Of a stretch of DNA of 56,701 bases, positions 27,238 through 36,595 are shown piece after piece. How positions within the stretch are numbered: the stretch's first letter is position 1; each line of letters opens with the position of its first letter. Source of the stretch: Planctomycetota bacterium (GTDB lineage: Bacteria > Planctomycetota > UBA1135 > GCA-002686595); the NCBI GenBank assembly GCA_016795245.1, contig JAEUIA010000079.1, positions 1 to 56,701 on the forward strand, given 5' to 3'. Under the pieces are notes generated by a model. It did not search any database. It saw only the letters and a program-made list of their open reading frames with translations, and was not told the DNA's origin. A program made the position numbers and the translations under genes.

Positions 27238-27651
27238 ATGACTACGATCGCAACTGTGCTGGTCTCATACGACCCGGGCACGAAGACCGTCACTTGCGTC
27301 GGAGGGCGTGGTGCCCAGCCCGATGGAAGCGTGGATGTGGAGTACGGCCCGGGTAATACGATTACGTTCATGGGCAGTGGTCAGGACGTGAAGGTATGGA
27401 CCTTTGCGGAGGTCAAGCTGACGAAGCAAGGTACAGAAGACGATCCCAGCACTTTCTCCACAGCCAAGACGGACACACAGATCGTGCTGACGGACAACAA
27501 TGCTGTCCCCGGGACGTCAGACATCATCTACGGCTACGTCGTTCACGTGAATGACCTCTCGAGCAACACTCTGGTGCGTTCACTCGATCCGAAGATCAAG
27601 AACAAGCCGAACACGCAGGCGCAAAAGAAGATGCGCAGCGGATACGCTTGA
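27238..27651 (+). CDS. Small hypothetical protein, beta-rich
   Basis: This 137-residue protein has no signal peptide. An AAGGAG ribosome-binding site lies at 27225-27230. The composition is rich in Thr, Val, Asp and Gly with alternating hydrophobics (TVLVSYDPGTKTVTCVG, NTITFMGSGQDVKVWTF, IIYGYVVHVND), which suggests a small beta-sandwich. The C-terminus is basic (KNKPNTQAQKKMRSGYA). It lies 67 bases after the kinase gene on the same strand and may be cotranscribed. I did not recognise it. Confidence 0.65.
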   Translation: MTTIATVLVSYDPGTKTVTCVGGRGAQPDGSVDVEYGPGNTITFMGSGQDVKVWTFAEVKLTKQGTEDDPSTFSTAKTDTQIVLTDNNAVPGTSDIIYGYVVHVNDLSSNTLVRSLDPKIKNKPNTQAQKKMRSGYA

Positions 27652-27660
27652 TCCATGCGA

Positions 27661-27725
27661 GGTGAACGGGGCGTTCACCGCTCGCATCGACTCTGCAGGA
27701 GGATCCGGGCCGACGATCGGGTCCT
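27661..27725 (+). terminator. Tandem hairpins after the small beta-rich gene
   Basis: GGTGAACG/CGTTCACC (27661-27679, 3-base loop) lies ten bases after the stop codon. A second hairpin pairs AGGATCCG with CGGGTCCT (27700-27707 and 27718-27725). There is no long T tract, but the placement between two same-strand genes fits termination or attenuation. Confidence 0.55.
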
Positions 27726-27764
27726 CTTGCGTTGGACGGCCGGTTGCCTGGCTAGAATGCGCCC

Positions 27765-28481
27765 ATGACCGACGAACTGAAGCTCGACGCCATCGAAGCC
27801 CGGGTGTTGGGAGTCCTGATCGAGAAATCGCTCACGACGCCCGACCAGTATCCGCTCACCCTCAACGGCGCGACGCTGGGAAGCAACCAGAAGTCGAACC
27901 GCGATCCGGTGATGGAGCTGTTGGAGGGCGAGGTCAATGCCGCGCTCGGCAAGTTGATCGTGAAGGGACTCGCGGGTTCGGTCCACCCGATGGGCAGCCG
28001 CGTCGAGAAGTTCAGGCACAACGCCGAAGCCGTGCTCAAGATCACGACGCCGCAAGCCGCGCTGCTCGCGGAGTTGCTCATGCGCGGCCCCCAGCAACCG
28101 GGTGAACTGCGCGCGCGCGTTTCGCGCATGGCGAGCGCGGACACGCAAGCTGCCTTGATGGAGATCCTGAATCCCCTGCTGGAGCGCGGACTCGTCGTGC
28201 GACTCGATCCTTTGCCGGGCTCACGCGCGGAACGCTACGCCGAGACACTCGCGCCCACGGCGCACCCGATCGAGACGAAAGCCGCGCCTGCAGTACGCGC
28301 CTTCTCGGCCTCCGCCGCCGCCGTCGCAGCCACGATCGAGAAATCCCCCGCGACCAGCGCGCCCGCGTTCGACCCTGAACCGCTGCAGAAGCGCGTCGAC
28401 GACCTCGAGCATCAAGTTCGCGTCCTGAAGCGCCAACTCGACGCGCTGGCGTGGAAGCTCGGCCACAAGATCGACGGCTAG
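27765..28481 (+). CDS. YceH family protein (DUF480)
   Basis: At 238 residues it carries the DUF480 signature LDAIEARVLGVLIEKSLTTPDQYPL and LGSNQKSNRDPVMEL. A second winged-helix region follows (LLAELLMRGPQQPGELRAR). The family has two winged-helix domains and no established function. Residues after about 165 are Ala/Pro-rich, then a terminal coiled coil (RVDDLEHQVRVLKRQLDAL). Confidence 0.9.
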   Translation: MTDELKLDAIEARVLGVLIEKSLTTPDQYPLTLNGATLGSNQKSNRDPVMELLEGEVNAALGKLIVKGLAGSVHPMGSRVEKFRHNAEAVLKITTPQAALLAELLMRGPQQPGELRARVSRMASADTQAALMEILNPLLERGLVVRLDPLPGSRAERYAETLAPTAHPIETKAAPAVRAFSASAAAVAATIEKSPATSAPAFDPEPLQKRVDDLEHQVRVLKRQLDALAWKLGHKIDG

Positions 28482-28504
28482 CTCGTCGCGAAAAACACGG
28501 CTCA

Positions 28505-29287
28505 CTAGACGGGCGACAGCACTTCGAGCAATTCGGCCGCGACCGAGATCGCGATCGCGGTCGGTTCCTTCGAGTTCTTCGACACACCGATCGGACAGCG
28601 CACTTTTTCGATCTGTGCGCGCGTGAATCCGCGTGACTCCAGGCGCTTCTGGAATCGTGCCCACTTGCGCTCCGAGCCGATCAGGCCGAGATAGGCGAAG
28701 TCGCGTTGAATGGCGCGCGCGATGATCTCGAGATCGAGCGCGTGGTTGTGCGTCATCACGAGCACGAGCGTGTCGTCGGGCAACGTCGCGATTTCTTCCT
28801 CGGGCGCATCCACGAACAAGGTCTGGTACGGACGCGCGCGCGGCAGCGGCGGCTGGACCTCGGACTCCTCGCGTGAATCGATCAGCACGAGGTCGGCGGA
28901 CAAATAGTGCGCCAACCCACCGATCGCCTGCGCGACGTGACCGGCGCCGAAGGTTGCGATCCGGCGGCGCGTCCACGGAAAGGTCTCGAAGAACAGTGTG
29001 ACTTCGCCGCCGCAGCACTGACCCGCGGCCTCAGACAACGGATACGCGACGCTCTCGGAAGCTGCCTTGCCGCGCGCGATCATTGCGCTCGCGTGCTCGA
29101 TCGCCAGCTTCTCCAGATTCCCGCCGCCGATCGTGCCAAACGCGAGCTGTCCCCCGCTGACGATCATGCGCGCACCCGGCTCGCGCGGGCCGCTGCCTTT
29201 GACGCCTGTCACGACGACCAGCGCGCAGGCCCGACGCTCGGCGCGCAGCTGCGACAGGTGCTCGATCCAATCTTGCGGTCTTTCCAT
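28505..29287 (-). CDS. XdhC/CoxF family protein
   Basis: At 260 residues it has the XdhC N-terminal domain (ALVVVTGVKGSGPREPGARMIV, GTIGGGNLEKLAIEHA, CCGGEVTLFFE) and the Rossmann-like C-terminal domain (IATFGAGHVAQAIGGLAHYL, TLVLVMTHNHALDLEIIARAI, YLGLIGSERKW). XdhC inserts or sulfurates the molybdenum cofactor of xanthine dehydrogenase-type enzymes. No such molybdoenzyme lies nearby. It is divergent from the 29329 monooxygenase across 41 bases. Confidence 0.9.
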   Translation of the reverse strand: MERPQDWIEHLSQLRAERRACALVVVTGVKGSGPREPGARMIVSGGQLAFGTIGGGNLEKLAIEHASAMIARGKAASESVAYPLSEAAGQCCGGEVTLFFETFPWTRRRIATFGAGHVAQAIGGLAHYLSADLVLIDSREESEVQPPLPRARPYQTLFVDAPEEEIATLPDDTLVLVMTHNHALDLEIIARAIQRDFAYLGLIGSERKWARFQKRLESRGFTRAQIEKVRCPIGVSKNSKEPTAIAISVAAELLEVLSPV

Positions 29288-29328
29288 GTGCCCATGAATG
29301 ATAGGTCGCAGGCTATCCTCTCCGCACC

Positions 29329-31593
29329 ATGAACATCGCGAGCCTTGGAGGCGGACCCGCCGGACTGTACTTCGCCATCCTCATGAAGAAGGCGTTTCCG
29401 GACGCGCGCATCGAGGTCATCGAGCGCAACAGGGCGGACGACACCTTCGGCTGGGGGGTCGTGTTTTCGGACGAGACGCTGTCGAACTTCGAAGACGCGG
29501 ACCCCGAGAGCTACGCCGAGATCCGGCAACAATTCCGCTACTGGGGCGACATCGAGACCTGGCACGCGGACACATGCGTGCGCTCGACCGGCCACGGGTT
29601 CTGCGGACTGTCGCGCAAGAAGCTGCTGCAGATCTTCCACGCCCGTTGCCGCGACCTCGGCGTCGAGCTCGTCTTCAACCGCGAGATCAAGGACGAGGGC
29701 GAACTGGGGCCACGCGATTTGATCCTGGCGGCGGACGGACTCAATTCGATGTTGCGCAAGAAATACGAAGCGCACTTCAAGCCGACCATCGACTGGCGCA
29801 AGGCCAAGTTCACCTGGCTTGGGACGACGAAGCCGCTCGAAGCCTTCACCTTCATCTTCCGCGACTCACCGCACGGTGTATTCCAGGTCCACGCCTATCC
29901 TTTCGAGGAGAATCTCTCGACCTTCATCGTCGAGTGCCACGACGAGACGTGGAAGAAGTCGGGTCTAGACCGTGCGACCGAAGCCGAGACGGTCGCGTTC
30001 TGCGAGAAGCTCTTCGCTGATCATCTCGAAGGCCACAAGCTGCTCACGAACCGCTCGATCTGGCGCACGTTTCCCACCGTGCGCAACGAGCGCTGGTCGC
30101 ACAACAACATAGTCCTGCTCGGCGATTCGGCGCACACCGCTCACTTTTCCATCGGATCGGGCACCAAGCTCGCCATGGAGGACTCGATCGCGCTCGTCGA
30201 GGCTTTCAGACAGCACGGTACGCGTGACGTGCCGCGCGTGCTCGCTGCGTACGAATCAGCACGCCGGCTCGACGTCCTGAAGACGCAGAAGGCGGCGCAG
30301 ACGAGCCTCGAGTGGTTCGAGAACTCACAGCGCTACATGCACCAGCACCCGGTGCAGTTCTCGTTCAACCTGATGACGCGCAGCAAGCGCATCACCTACG
30401 ACAATCTGGCGAAGCGCGACCCGCTCCTCGTGCAGCGCACGACCGAATGGTTCGGCGCCGAAAACGGCCTGAAACCGGCTGCGAACGGCATCACGCCTCC
30501 GCCGATGTTCGCGCCGTTCGAGCTGCGATCGATGAAGCTCGCAAACCGCATCGTCGTGTCGCCGATGTGCCAGTATTCAGCGACCGACGGCGTGCCGGAC
30601 GATTGGCACTTCGTACACCTCACGAGCCGCGCGCTGGGCGGAGCGGGACTGGTGTTCGCCGAAGCGACCAACGTTTCCTCCGAAGGCCGCATCACGCTCG
30701 GCTGCACCGGTTTTTGGAACGACACGCAAGGCGCCGGATGGAAGCGCATCGTCGAATTCGTTCACGCGCGCACCGCGGCCAAGATCGGCATGCAACTCGG
30801 TCACGCGGGCCGCAAGGCGTCGTGCAATCTGCCCTGGGAAGGCGACGACCCGTTGCGCGACCAGCGCGCCTGGAAAACGCTCGGCCCCTCCGCCGATCCT
30901 TTCGGTCCTGGCTGGCACGTCCCGCGCGCGATGGACCGCGGCGACATGGATCGCGTGCGCGAAGAGTTCGTGCATTCGGCCCGACTCGCGCACAAGGCCG
31001 GCTTCGACATCATCGAGCTGCACATGGCGCACGGGTATCTGCTCTCGAGTTTCCTGTCGCCGAAATCCAATCGCCGCACCGACGAGTACGGCGGCGCCAT
31101 CGAAAATCGCATGCGCTATCCGCTCGAGGTCTTCACGGCCGTGCGCGCGGTGTGGCCGGCCGAAAAGCCCATGTCGGTGCGCATCTCGGCCTCGGATTGG
31201 CTCGACGACGACGGCGGTTGGACCGTCGCGGACTCCGTCGTGCTGGCGCGCGAGCTGAAGATGCGCGGTTGCGACATCATCGACGTTTCGTCCGCCGGCA
31301 ACACACCCGAGTCCAAGCCGGAGTACGGTCGCATGTACCAGCTCCCTTTCGCCGAGCGCATCCGCTACGAGGCCGAAATCCCCGTCATCGCCGTCGGTGC
31401 GATCCAGGGCGCGGATCACGCCAACACGGTCCTGGCCGCCGGTCGCGCGGATTTGTGCGCGCTGGCGCGACCGCACCTCGCGGATCCGTACCTGACGCAC
31501 AATGCGGCGATCCGCTACGGCGTCGTCGATGTGGTCTGGCCGAAACCGTACCTGGCCGTCAAACCGCGGCCGCTCGCGAACCCCGAAGAGTGA
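29329..31593 (+). CDS. Bifunctional aryl-CoA monooxygenase / NADH:flavin oxidoreductase
   Basis: A 754-residue fusion. Residues of about 1-385 are a flavoprotein monooxygenase (FAD motif GGGPAGLYFAILMKKA, GWGVVFSD, and DG/GD motif LLGDSAHTAHFSIGSGTKLAMED). Residues of about 395-750 are an Old Yellow Enzyme-type oxidoreductase (MFAPFELRSMKLANRIVVSPMCQYSA, HAGRKAS, HMAHGYLLSSFLSP, GAIQGADHAN). This layout matches salicylyl-CoA 5-hydroxylase/oxidoreductase and 2-aminobenzoyl-CoA monooxygenase/reductase, which hydroxylate and dearomatise aryl-CoA thioesters. The specific substrate cannot be told from sequence. The CoA ligase and beta-oxidation partners are not in the window, although two hotdog thioesterases lie 4-5 kb away. 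Confidence 0.88.
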   Translation: MNIASLGGGPAGLYFAILMKKAFPDARIEVIERNRADDTFGWGVVFSDETLSNFEDADPESYAEIRQQFRYWGDIETWHADTCVRSTGHGFCGLSRKKLLQIFHARCRDLGVELVFNREIKDEGELGPRDLILAADGLNSMLRKKYEAHFKPTIDWRKAKFTWLGTTKPLEAFTFIFRDSPHGVFQVHAYPFEENLSTFIVECHDETWKKSGLDRATEAETVAFCEKLFADHLEGHKLLTNRSIWRTFPTVRNERWSHNNIVLLGDSAHTAHFSIGSGTKLAMEDSIALVEAFRQHGTRDVPRVLAAYESARRLDVLKTQKAAQTSLEWFENSQRYMHQHPVQFSFNLMTRSKRITYDNLAKRDPLLVQRTTEWFGAENGLKPAANGITPPPMFAPFELRSMKLANRIVVSPMCQYSATDGVPDDWHFVHLTSRALGGAGLVFAEATNVSSEGRITLGCTGFWNDTQGAGWKRIVEFVHARTAAKIGMQLGHAGRKASCNLPWEGDDPLRDQRAWKTLGPSADPFGPGWHVPRAMDRGDMDRVREEFVHSARLAHKAGFDIIELHMAHGYLLSSFLSPKSNRRTDEYGGAIENRMRYPLEVFTAVRAVWPAEKPMSVRISASDWLDDDGGWTVADSVVLARELKMRGCDIIDVSSAGNTPESKPEYGRMYQLPFAERIRYEAEIPVIAVGAIQGADHANTVLAAGRADLCALARPHLADPYLTHNAAIRYGVVDVVWPKPYLAVKPRPLANPEE

Positions 31594-31594
31594 G

Positions 31595-32860
31595 TCAGAC
31601 CACCGCGCCGTGGAAGGTCGGCGTGTGGTTCGGAAAGATCGTCAGGAAGTTCGGGTTCCCGAGCCGTCGGTACGCGACCTCCGCCACGATGTCGCGGTAG
31701 TCGACCGTGATCGCGAGGTCGCCGTTGTCGAGTTGCGGCAATCCCATGCCCGGCCAAGGTCCGAGCACGCGACCGCCGACGACGTTGCCGCCCATCAGGA
31801 TCATCATGCCGCCGTGACCGTGGTCCACGCCGAGGTTGCCGTTCTCATCCGCGCGGCGCCCGAATTCGCTCATGACCATGACGGTCACGCGGTTGTTGAG
31901 CGCGCCCAGGTCCGTCCACAACGCGTTCAATCCGCGGCTCAACTGGTCCATCAAGAACGCCAGCGATCCCTGCAACGGCCCGAGGTTCGAGTGCAAGTCC
32001 CAGCCGTGCATGTCGACTTCGATCAGCTCGACGCCGATGTCGGCTCTGACGAGCGCGGCTACGTTCGCGAGGCGGCCGCCCCACTCGCCCGCCGGGTAGA
32101 CGGCGCCGTTCTGCGGCGTGTAGTTGCCGAAATCGATGCTCCCCAACAAGTTCATCGCTTGGAAGGTCTTGCCCGTGATCGCGGCCAGCTCGCCGCCGTG
32201 CGCGTGGTACATGGCGCCCAGGGTCCGGCTGCGTGAACGCATGGACTGGATCGGACCGGTCAACTTGAAGCCCGCCAATTCCGCGATCGGCAGCGTTGCA
32301 GGTGCGCCGGCGAGCGAACGCGGCAGCATGTAGTCGAGCGCCACGCCGCGCAGCACACCCGATCCCGCGGGAGGCGAAGACATGAGGTGTCGCGCCGCCC
32401 AACCGGTCGAAACCGGACCGTGTTGGTTCGGGTTGCCCTGCTCCATGAACTTCTGCGCGTCGAAGTGCGAGCGCGAGGGATCGGTCGAACCGCAACCGTG
32501 CACGAACAACAACTGTCCGGCCTGGTACGGCGCCATGAGCGGCAACGCGGCCGGCGAGAGGCCGAAGAATCCGTCGAGGTTCGTGGCGCCGTTCGTCTGG
32601 CCGGGCGGGCGGATCGCTAGCGTCGGGCGGCGCAAGTACAGCTCCGGGTCGCCGTACGGCACGCAAATGCTGACGCCGTCCATGCCGCCGCGCATGTACA
32701 GGAGCACCAACACGTCGCGCTGCGCGCCAGGCGGTTGTGCCGAAGCCGTGCGCGGCAATCCCGCCGCGACGACGGAAGTCGCTGCAGCCGCCAGACCCGT
32801 TTTCACGAGGAATTCGCGGCGGGTCTGTCCTTCGATGTGTGTCTGGTCGTTGTGCGTCAT
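31595..32860 (-). CDS. DUF1501 domain-containing protein, Tat-exported
   Basis: A 421-residue protein with a twin-arginine signal (TRREFLVKTG, then a hydrophobic stretch ending ASAQ). The family pattern includes VLVLLYMRGGMDGVSICVPYGD, LPLMAPYQAGQLLFVHGCGS and VTVMVMSEFGRRADENGNLGVDHGHGGMMILMGG, a sulfatase/alkaline phosphatase-like core. It is paired with the DUF1800 gene immediately upstream (ten-base gap), as is standard in Planctomycetes and several other phyla. It is probably periplasmic. The substrate is unknown. Its stop lies one base from the convergent monooxygenase stop. Confidence 0.92.
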   Translation of the reverse strand: MTHNDQTHIEGQTRREFLVKTGLAAAATSVVAAGLPRTASAQPPGAQRDVLVLLYMRGGMDGVSICVPYGDPELYLRRPTLAIRPPGQTNGATNLDGFFGLSPAALPLMAPYQAGQLLFVHGCGSTDPSRSHFDAQKFMEQGNPNQHGPVSTGWAARHLMSSPPAGSGVLRGVALDYMLPRSLAGAPATLPIAELAGFKLTGPIQSMRSRSRTLGAMYHAHGGELAAITGKTFQAMNLLGSIDFGNYTPQNGAVYPAGEWGGRLANVAALVRADIGVELIEVDMHGWDLHSNLGPLQGSLAFLMDQLSRGLNALWTDLGALNNRVTVMVMSEFGRRADENGNLGVDHGHGGMMILMGGNVVGGRVLGPWPGMGLPQLDNGDLAITVDYRDIVAEVAYRRLGNPNFLTIFPNHTPTFHGAVV

Positions 32861-32870
32861 GGCTGTGAAC

Positions 32871-34385
32871 TCAGTAGAGCTGGAAGCTCGGCGACGACAC
32901 GGTGAGGACCATCACATCGCGCAACAGCGCATCCGTCACGGCCGGGTACGCGCTCACGAAGGTCTGCAAGGCCGCGAGATCGCTCGGCGAGAGCGCGCCG
33001 CCGGTGAGGCGCAGGTTCGCGGTCGACGCGATCTCGGATTGAGGCACGCCGGCGAATACGGTGGCGGGGTCGAAGCTGATCCCGGGAATCGCATTGCCGA
33101 ACAGATCCGAGGCGAAGGCCCAACGCGCTTGCTCACCCGAAGCCCACAAGTCGAGCTTGTCGGGGTAACCGTTGGGCGTCGGCCAGCGGAACGGTTGGTG
33201 TCCGAGCTTGCCCAACGCTTCGGAGAGCTGCTCGGGCGCCGTCATCTGGAACTTCAGGGGTCGCAGGATCGACGTCAGCAGATGGAACGGGCGTTTGTAC
33301 TTCGGTCGCGTGGCTTGGGGCACCAGCGCGATCGAACTGAGCGCGAAGACCACGCGCAGCATGGACTTGATGTCGCCGTTCGTCTCCATGTACGCCTGGG
33401 CTACACGCCTCACGACTTCCGCAGGCGGATCGTAGCTCAGGAAGAACCGGCACAACTTGAGCGCCAGGTGGTCCGCCGTGACCGGGTGTTGCGCCAGCAG
33501 GCGCACGACGAACTCACCGTCGAGCAACCCGCCGCCGGCCGGCAGTGAATGGCCGAGCACGACCTTGGGGTTGTTGTCGTGGTACTGCGGCCTGAACAGG
33601 AAGGCGCCGAAATCGCCGCTGGTGACTTCCTTGAAGCCCCAGCCCGTGAAGCAGCGCGCGACCGCCTTGACGTCCGCTTCGGTGTAGTTGCCCACGCCCA
33701 GCGTGTGCAGTTCCATGATCTCGCGCCCGTAGTTCTCGTTGGGCGAGCCCGCGATGTTGCGGTAGTTGCCCAGGTAGAACCCCATCGATGCGCTGCGCGC
33801 CGAGGCGCCGAGCAGTTGCGAGAAGTTTCCGAGCGCGTGCTTGCGGATCACCTCGCGATCGTCCGTCGTCTTCAACGCGGCGTTCATCGAGTCGTTGTGA
33901 TCGATGTTGAAGTGGTCGGTCCAGAACTCGACCATGCGCTCGTGCAGTTGGCGCGACGAGTAGGCCGCGCGCAGGATCGTGCTGGTGCGCAATTCGTTGC
34001 GCAGCAGCTCCGCGCGGCCCTGCAGGTAGTGACCGACGTAGTTCGCGTGCGTCGTCGCGGTGATCGTAGTGAATTGCGCCACGATCAGGTCGCCGCGCAC
34101 GTCGATGATGGTCTCGGGATGCAGTTGTTCCTCGAGGAAGGCCGCGTACCCGAGCGCGTGCGCGCGCGCGAAGAGGACCGGGTCGAATCCGTTCGTGATC
34201 CGCGACAGCAGGAAGCCGATCTCGCTCGAACCGCGCGGCTGAACGTGCGGAGCGGTGGATTGAGCGGCGGCGGAGCGCTGCGCCGCAATGGCCAGAGCGC
34301 TTCCCAACCCGAGGCCCAGCAGCGAGCGCCTCGGAACAGCGCCTTCACCCGCTGCCACGGGGGGCGCACCTTCGACGGAAGTCAT
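32871..34385 (-). CDS. DUF1800 domain-containing protein
   Basis: At 504 residues from ATG 34385, it is preceded by AGGAGAG at good spacing. The signal is RR-containing (PRRSLLGLGLGSALAIAAQ). Family motifs are FLLSRITNGFDP, MVEFWTDHFNIDHN, GSPNENYGREIMELHTLGVGNYTEADVKAVARCFTGW and VVRLLAQHPVTADHLALKLCRFFLS. It is an exported helical protein that always co-occurs with DUF1501. The molecular role is unknown. It is the first gene of the pair. Confidence 0.92.
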   Translation of the reverse strand: MTSVEGAPPVAAGEGAVPRRSLLGLGLGSALAIAAQRSAAAQSTAPHVQPRGSSEIGFLLSRITNGFDPVLFARAHALGYAAFLEEQLHPETIIDVRGDLIVAQFTTITATTHANYVGHYLQGRAELLRNELRTSTILRAAYSSRQLHERMVEFWTDHFNIDHNDSMNAALKTTDDREVIRKHALGNFSQLLGASARSASMGFYLGNYRNIAGSPNENYGREIMELHTLGVGNYTEADVKAVARCFTGWGFKEVTSGDFGAFLFRPQYHDNNPKVVLGHSLPAGGGLLDGEFVVRLLAQHPVTADHLALKLCRFFLSYDPPAEVVRRVAQAYMETNGDIKSMLRVVFALSSIALVPQATRPKYKRPFHLLTSILRPLKFQMTAPEQLSEALGKLGHQPFRWPTPNGYPDKLDLWASGEQARWAFASDLFGNAIPGISFDPATVFAGVPQSEIASTANLRLTGGALSPSDLAALQTFVSAYPAVTDALLRDVMVLTVSSPSFQLY

Positions 34386-34549
34386 GAAATCTCTCCTAGG
34401 TGCCGACCACAAACAGCCGCGGGAACCGGACGAGCCCCGAATCCCCGCTGCCTCGCTCATCCTGCACGGAATTCGTCGGTTCGCGCAAGGGTCGCGCCTC
34501 AGAAACGACCGGAGCGCGGCAGCCCGCGGATGCGTACCTTGATTCGGTG

Positions 34550-35563
34550 ATGCACCGCCCGGTATCGAATCCCCCGAATCCGTGGCTCTCGCGCCACGTG
34601 GAGTGGCTCGACGAGCCGCCCCAAGCGGAGCTCGTGGTGTACGAGGAGGAGGCCAAGAGCGTGCTCGCCGCCAACGACAGCCCCGACGTCGGCTTCCGCT
34701 GGAGCGTGAATCCCTATCGCGGCTGTCAGCACGCGTGCGCGTACTGTTACGCGCGGCCCAGCCACCAGTACCTGGGTTTCGGTGCCGGGACGGACTTCGA
34801 TCGCCGCATCGTGGTGAAGGTGAATGCGCCCGAAGTGCTCGCCCGCGAGCTGGCGCGGCGGTCGTGGAAGCGCGAAACCGTCGTATTCTCGGGCAATACG
34901 GATTGCTATCAACCGCTCGAAGCGAGCTACGAGCTGACGCGGCGCTGCTTGGAGGTGTGCGTCGCGCGCGCCAATCCGATCGGCATGATCACGAAAGGTG
35001 CGCTGGTCCGGCGCGACATCGACCTGCTCGCGCGCCTCGCCCGCGGGCCCGGTGCACACGTGTTCGTCTCGATTCCGTTTCTGGACGACGAGGTCGGTCG
35101 CAAACTCGAGCCCGGCGCGGCGGCGCCGAATAAGCGCTTCGAGGCGCTGCGCGCGCTGTCGGACGCTGGCATCACGACCGGCATCGCGATCGCGCCGGTG
35201 ATTCCGGGCTTGAACGAAGCCGACATCCCGCGGCTGCTCGAGCGCGCGCGCGATTGCGGCGCGATCAGCGCTTTCATGACGCTCTTGCGCCTGCCGGCCG
35301 AAGTGTTGCCGGTGTTCCAGGAGCGCGTCGAGCAGGTCCTGCCCGAGCGCGCGCGCAAGATCGAGTCCGCGATCCGCGACATGCGCGCAGGGGCCATGAA
35401 TCAAAGTGCCTTCGGAGCGCGCATGTCGGGTTCAGGACCGCGTTGGAACGCGGTCGAACAGTTGTTTGAGATCCACCGCAAGCGCTACGGGATGAACGTC
35501 GCCGACACGCGCATGCGCGGGCCGGAATTGCAGCGACCCAGCCAAGGGCAGCTCTTCAGCTGA
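34550..35563 (+). CDS. PA0069-type radical SAM protein
   Basis: At 337 residues from ATG 34550, it has the cluster motif CQHACAYCYAR (CxxxCxYC) about 60 residues in, preceded by WSVNPYRGC. It then has VVFSGNTDCYQPLE, MITKGALVRRDIDLL and IAPVIPGLNEADIPRLLERA. This matches the PA0069 family, related to spore photoproduct lyase-like radical SAM enzymes, whose reaction is not firmly assigned. The 3' end overlaps the convergent thioesterase gene by eight bases. Confidence 0.88.
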   Translation: MHRPVSNPPNPWLSRHVEWLDEPPQAELVVYEEEAKSVLAANDSPDVGFRWSVNPYRGCQHACAYCYARPSHQYLGFGAGTDFDRRIVVKVNAPEVLARELARRSWKRETVVFSGNTDCYQPLEASYELTRRCLEVCVARANPIGMITKGALVRRDIDLLARLARGPGAHVFVSIPFLDDEVGRKLEPGAAAPNKRFEALRALSDAGITTGIAIAPVIPGLNEADIPRLLERARDCGAISAFMTLLRLPAEVLPVFQERVEQVLPERARKIESAIRDMRAGAMNQSAFGARMSGSGPRWNAVEQLFEIHRKRYGMNVADTRMRGPELQRPSQGQLFS

Positions 35564-36053
35564 AGATCAGGCAGGTCGTCGTCGCGTGCGCGTACAGGCG
35601 GCCCTCGGCGTCGCGCAAGTAGCCTTCGGCCGTCGCGGTTTTCGAGCCGAAATGAACGATACGACCTTCGCCGAACAACTTGCTCGTGGCGTGTGTCACC
35701 GGCCGCACGAAGTTGATCTTCAATTCGAGCGTCGTGTAGCCCTGGCCCCGTGCGAGTTTCGTGGCGATCGCGCAACCCATCGCCGAATCGAGCACGGTGG
35801 TGAGGATCCCGCCGTGTGTTCCGGCCATCGGGTTGCTGTGTTCTTCGCCGGCGGTGAATTCGAACACGACGCGGCCCGGCTCGATCGAGGAGAGCGCGAA
35901 TCCGACGAGGCGCGTGATCGGCGGCGCCGGCAGTTCACCCGACTTCATCGCTTCGAGGTACTGCAAACCCGTGAGCGACTGCGCCGCGCGCGCGCCGATC
36001 GTCGGGTCTTCCCATTCGATCACGCGTCTGCGTGACGGCTGTTCTGCGCTCAC
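35556..36053 (-). CDS. PaaI-type hotdog thioesterase
   Basis: The start is probably GTG 36053, five bases past the stop of the upstream thioesterase, giving 165 residues. The hotdog motif NPMAGTHGGILTTVLDSAMGCA carries the HGG and catalytic Asp pattern. It is preceded by GRVVFEF and followed by LELKINFVRPV. It hydrolyses acyl- or aryl-CoA thioesters. It is the second gene of a two-thioesterase operon that may clear CoA intermediates of pathways such as that of the aryl-CoA monooxygenase (inference). Confidence 0.87.
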   Translation of the reverse strand: MSAEQPSRRRVIEWEDPTIGARAAQSLTGLQYLEAMKSGELPAPPITRLVGFALSSIEPGRVVFEFTAGEEHSNPMAGTHGGILTTVLDSAMGCAIATKLARGQGYTTLELKINFVRPVTHATSKLFGEGRIVHFGSKTATAEGYLRDAEGRLYAHATTTCLIFS

Positions 36054-36057
36054 GCGA

Positions 36058-36519
36058 TCACCAGCGATGGTACGCCGGGTGTCCTTCCTTGACGGCGACG
36101 AACACACCGCGACAGGTGGCGGTGATCTTGCCGCCCGCTTCGAGTTCGGCTTCGATCACGGCGCGGTCGTCCGTGGACTCGACGACCTTCGCGCGCAACT
36201 TGATCAGCGCGTCGCTGGGCGTCGGACGCTTGAGCTTGACGTGGAATTCAGCCGTGACCGTGCACGGCGGCGTGCTCGCGCCGTTCTTCTGCATCAAGTG
36301 CCAGGCCGCGGTCCAGTTGCTGTGGCAGTCGAGCAAAGCGCCCGTGATCCCGCCGTTGAGCATGCCCGGAAAGGCCTCGTGATGCTTCTCCGCGCGCCAC
36401 TCGGCGACGACGACATCGCCCTGAACGATGCTCTTGATGCGCAGGCCCTGCGCGTTGGCGGGGCCGCAACCGAAGCACGCATTCTGCGGCGCGTAGCGAT
36501 CTTGCAGACTGAGCGTCAT
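36058..36519 (-). CDS. PaaI-type hotdog thioesterase
   Basis: A 153-residue hotdog-fold protein beginning MTLSLQDRYAPQNACFGCGPANAQGL, a start typical of this subgroup, with a CFGCG segment. The core FPGMLNGGITGALLDCHSNWTA replaces the usual HGG with NGG, followed by VTAEFHVKLKRPTP. It is the first gene of the two-gene operon. It starts only 18 bases from the tRNA-Val remnant to its right. Confidence 0.85.
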   Translation of the reverse strand: MTLSLQDRYAPQNACFGCGPANAQGLRIKSIVQGDVVVAEWRAEKHHEAFPGMLNGGITGALLDCHSNWTAAWHLMQKNGASTPPCTVTAEFHVKLKRPTPSDALIKLRAKVVESTDDRAVIEAELEAGGKITATCRGVFVAVKEGHPAYHRW

Positions 36520-36536
36520 GCGCGGGGAGGATCGAG

Positions 36537-36581
36537 TGGTGGGCTACACTGGATTTGAACCAGTAACTTCCACGCTGTGAA
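36537..36581 (-). pseudogene. tRNA-Val 3'-half remnant
   Basis: Reading the minus strand gives the anticodon loop TTCACAG (anticodon CAC), the right half of the anticodon stem CGTGG, variable loop AAGTT, an intact T arm (ACTGG TTCAAAT CCAGT), acceptor strand GTAGCCC, discriminator A and CCA. The 5' half is absent. The sequence further upstream gives no pairing D arm or anticodon stem. The T-arm bases differ from those of the intact tRNA at 40147 but still pair, so this was once part of a functional tRNA. Confidence 0.75.
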
Positions 36582-36595
36582 GGCCTCTTGAGGGG

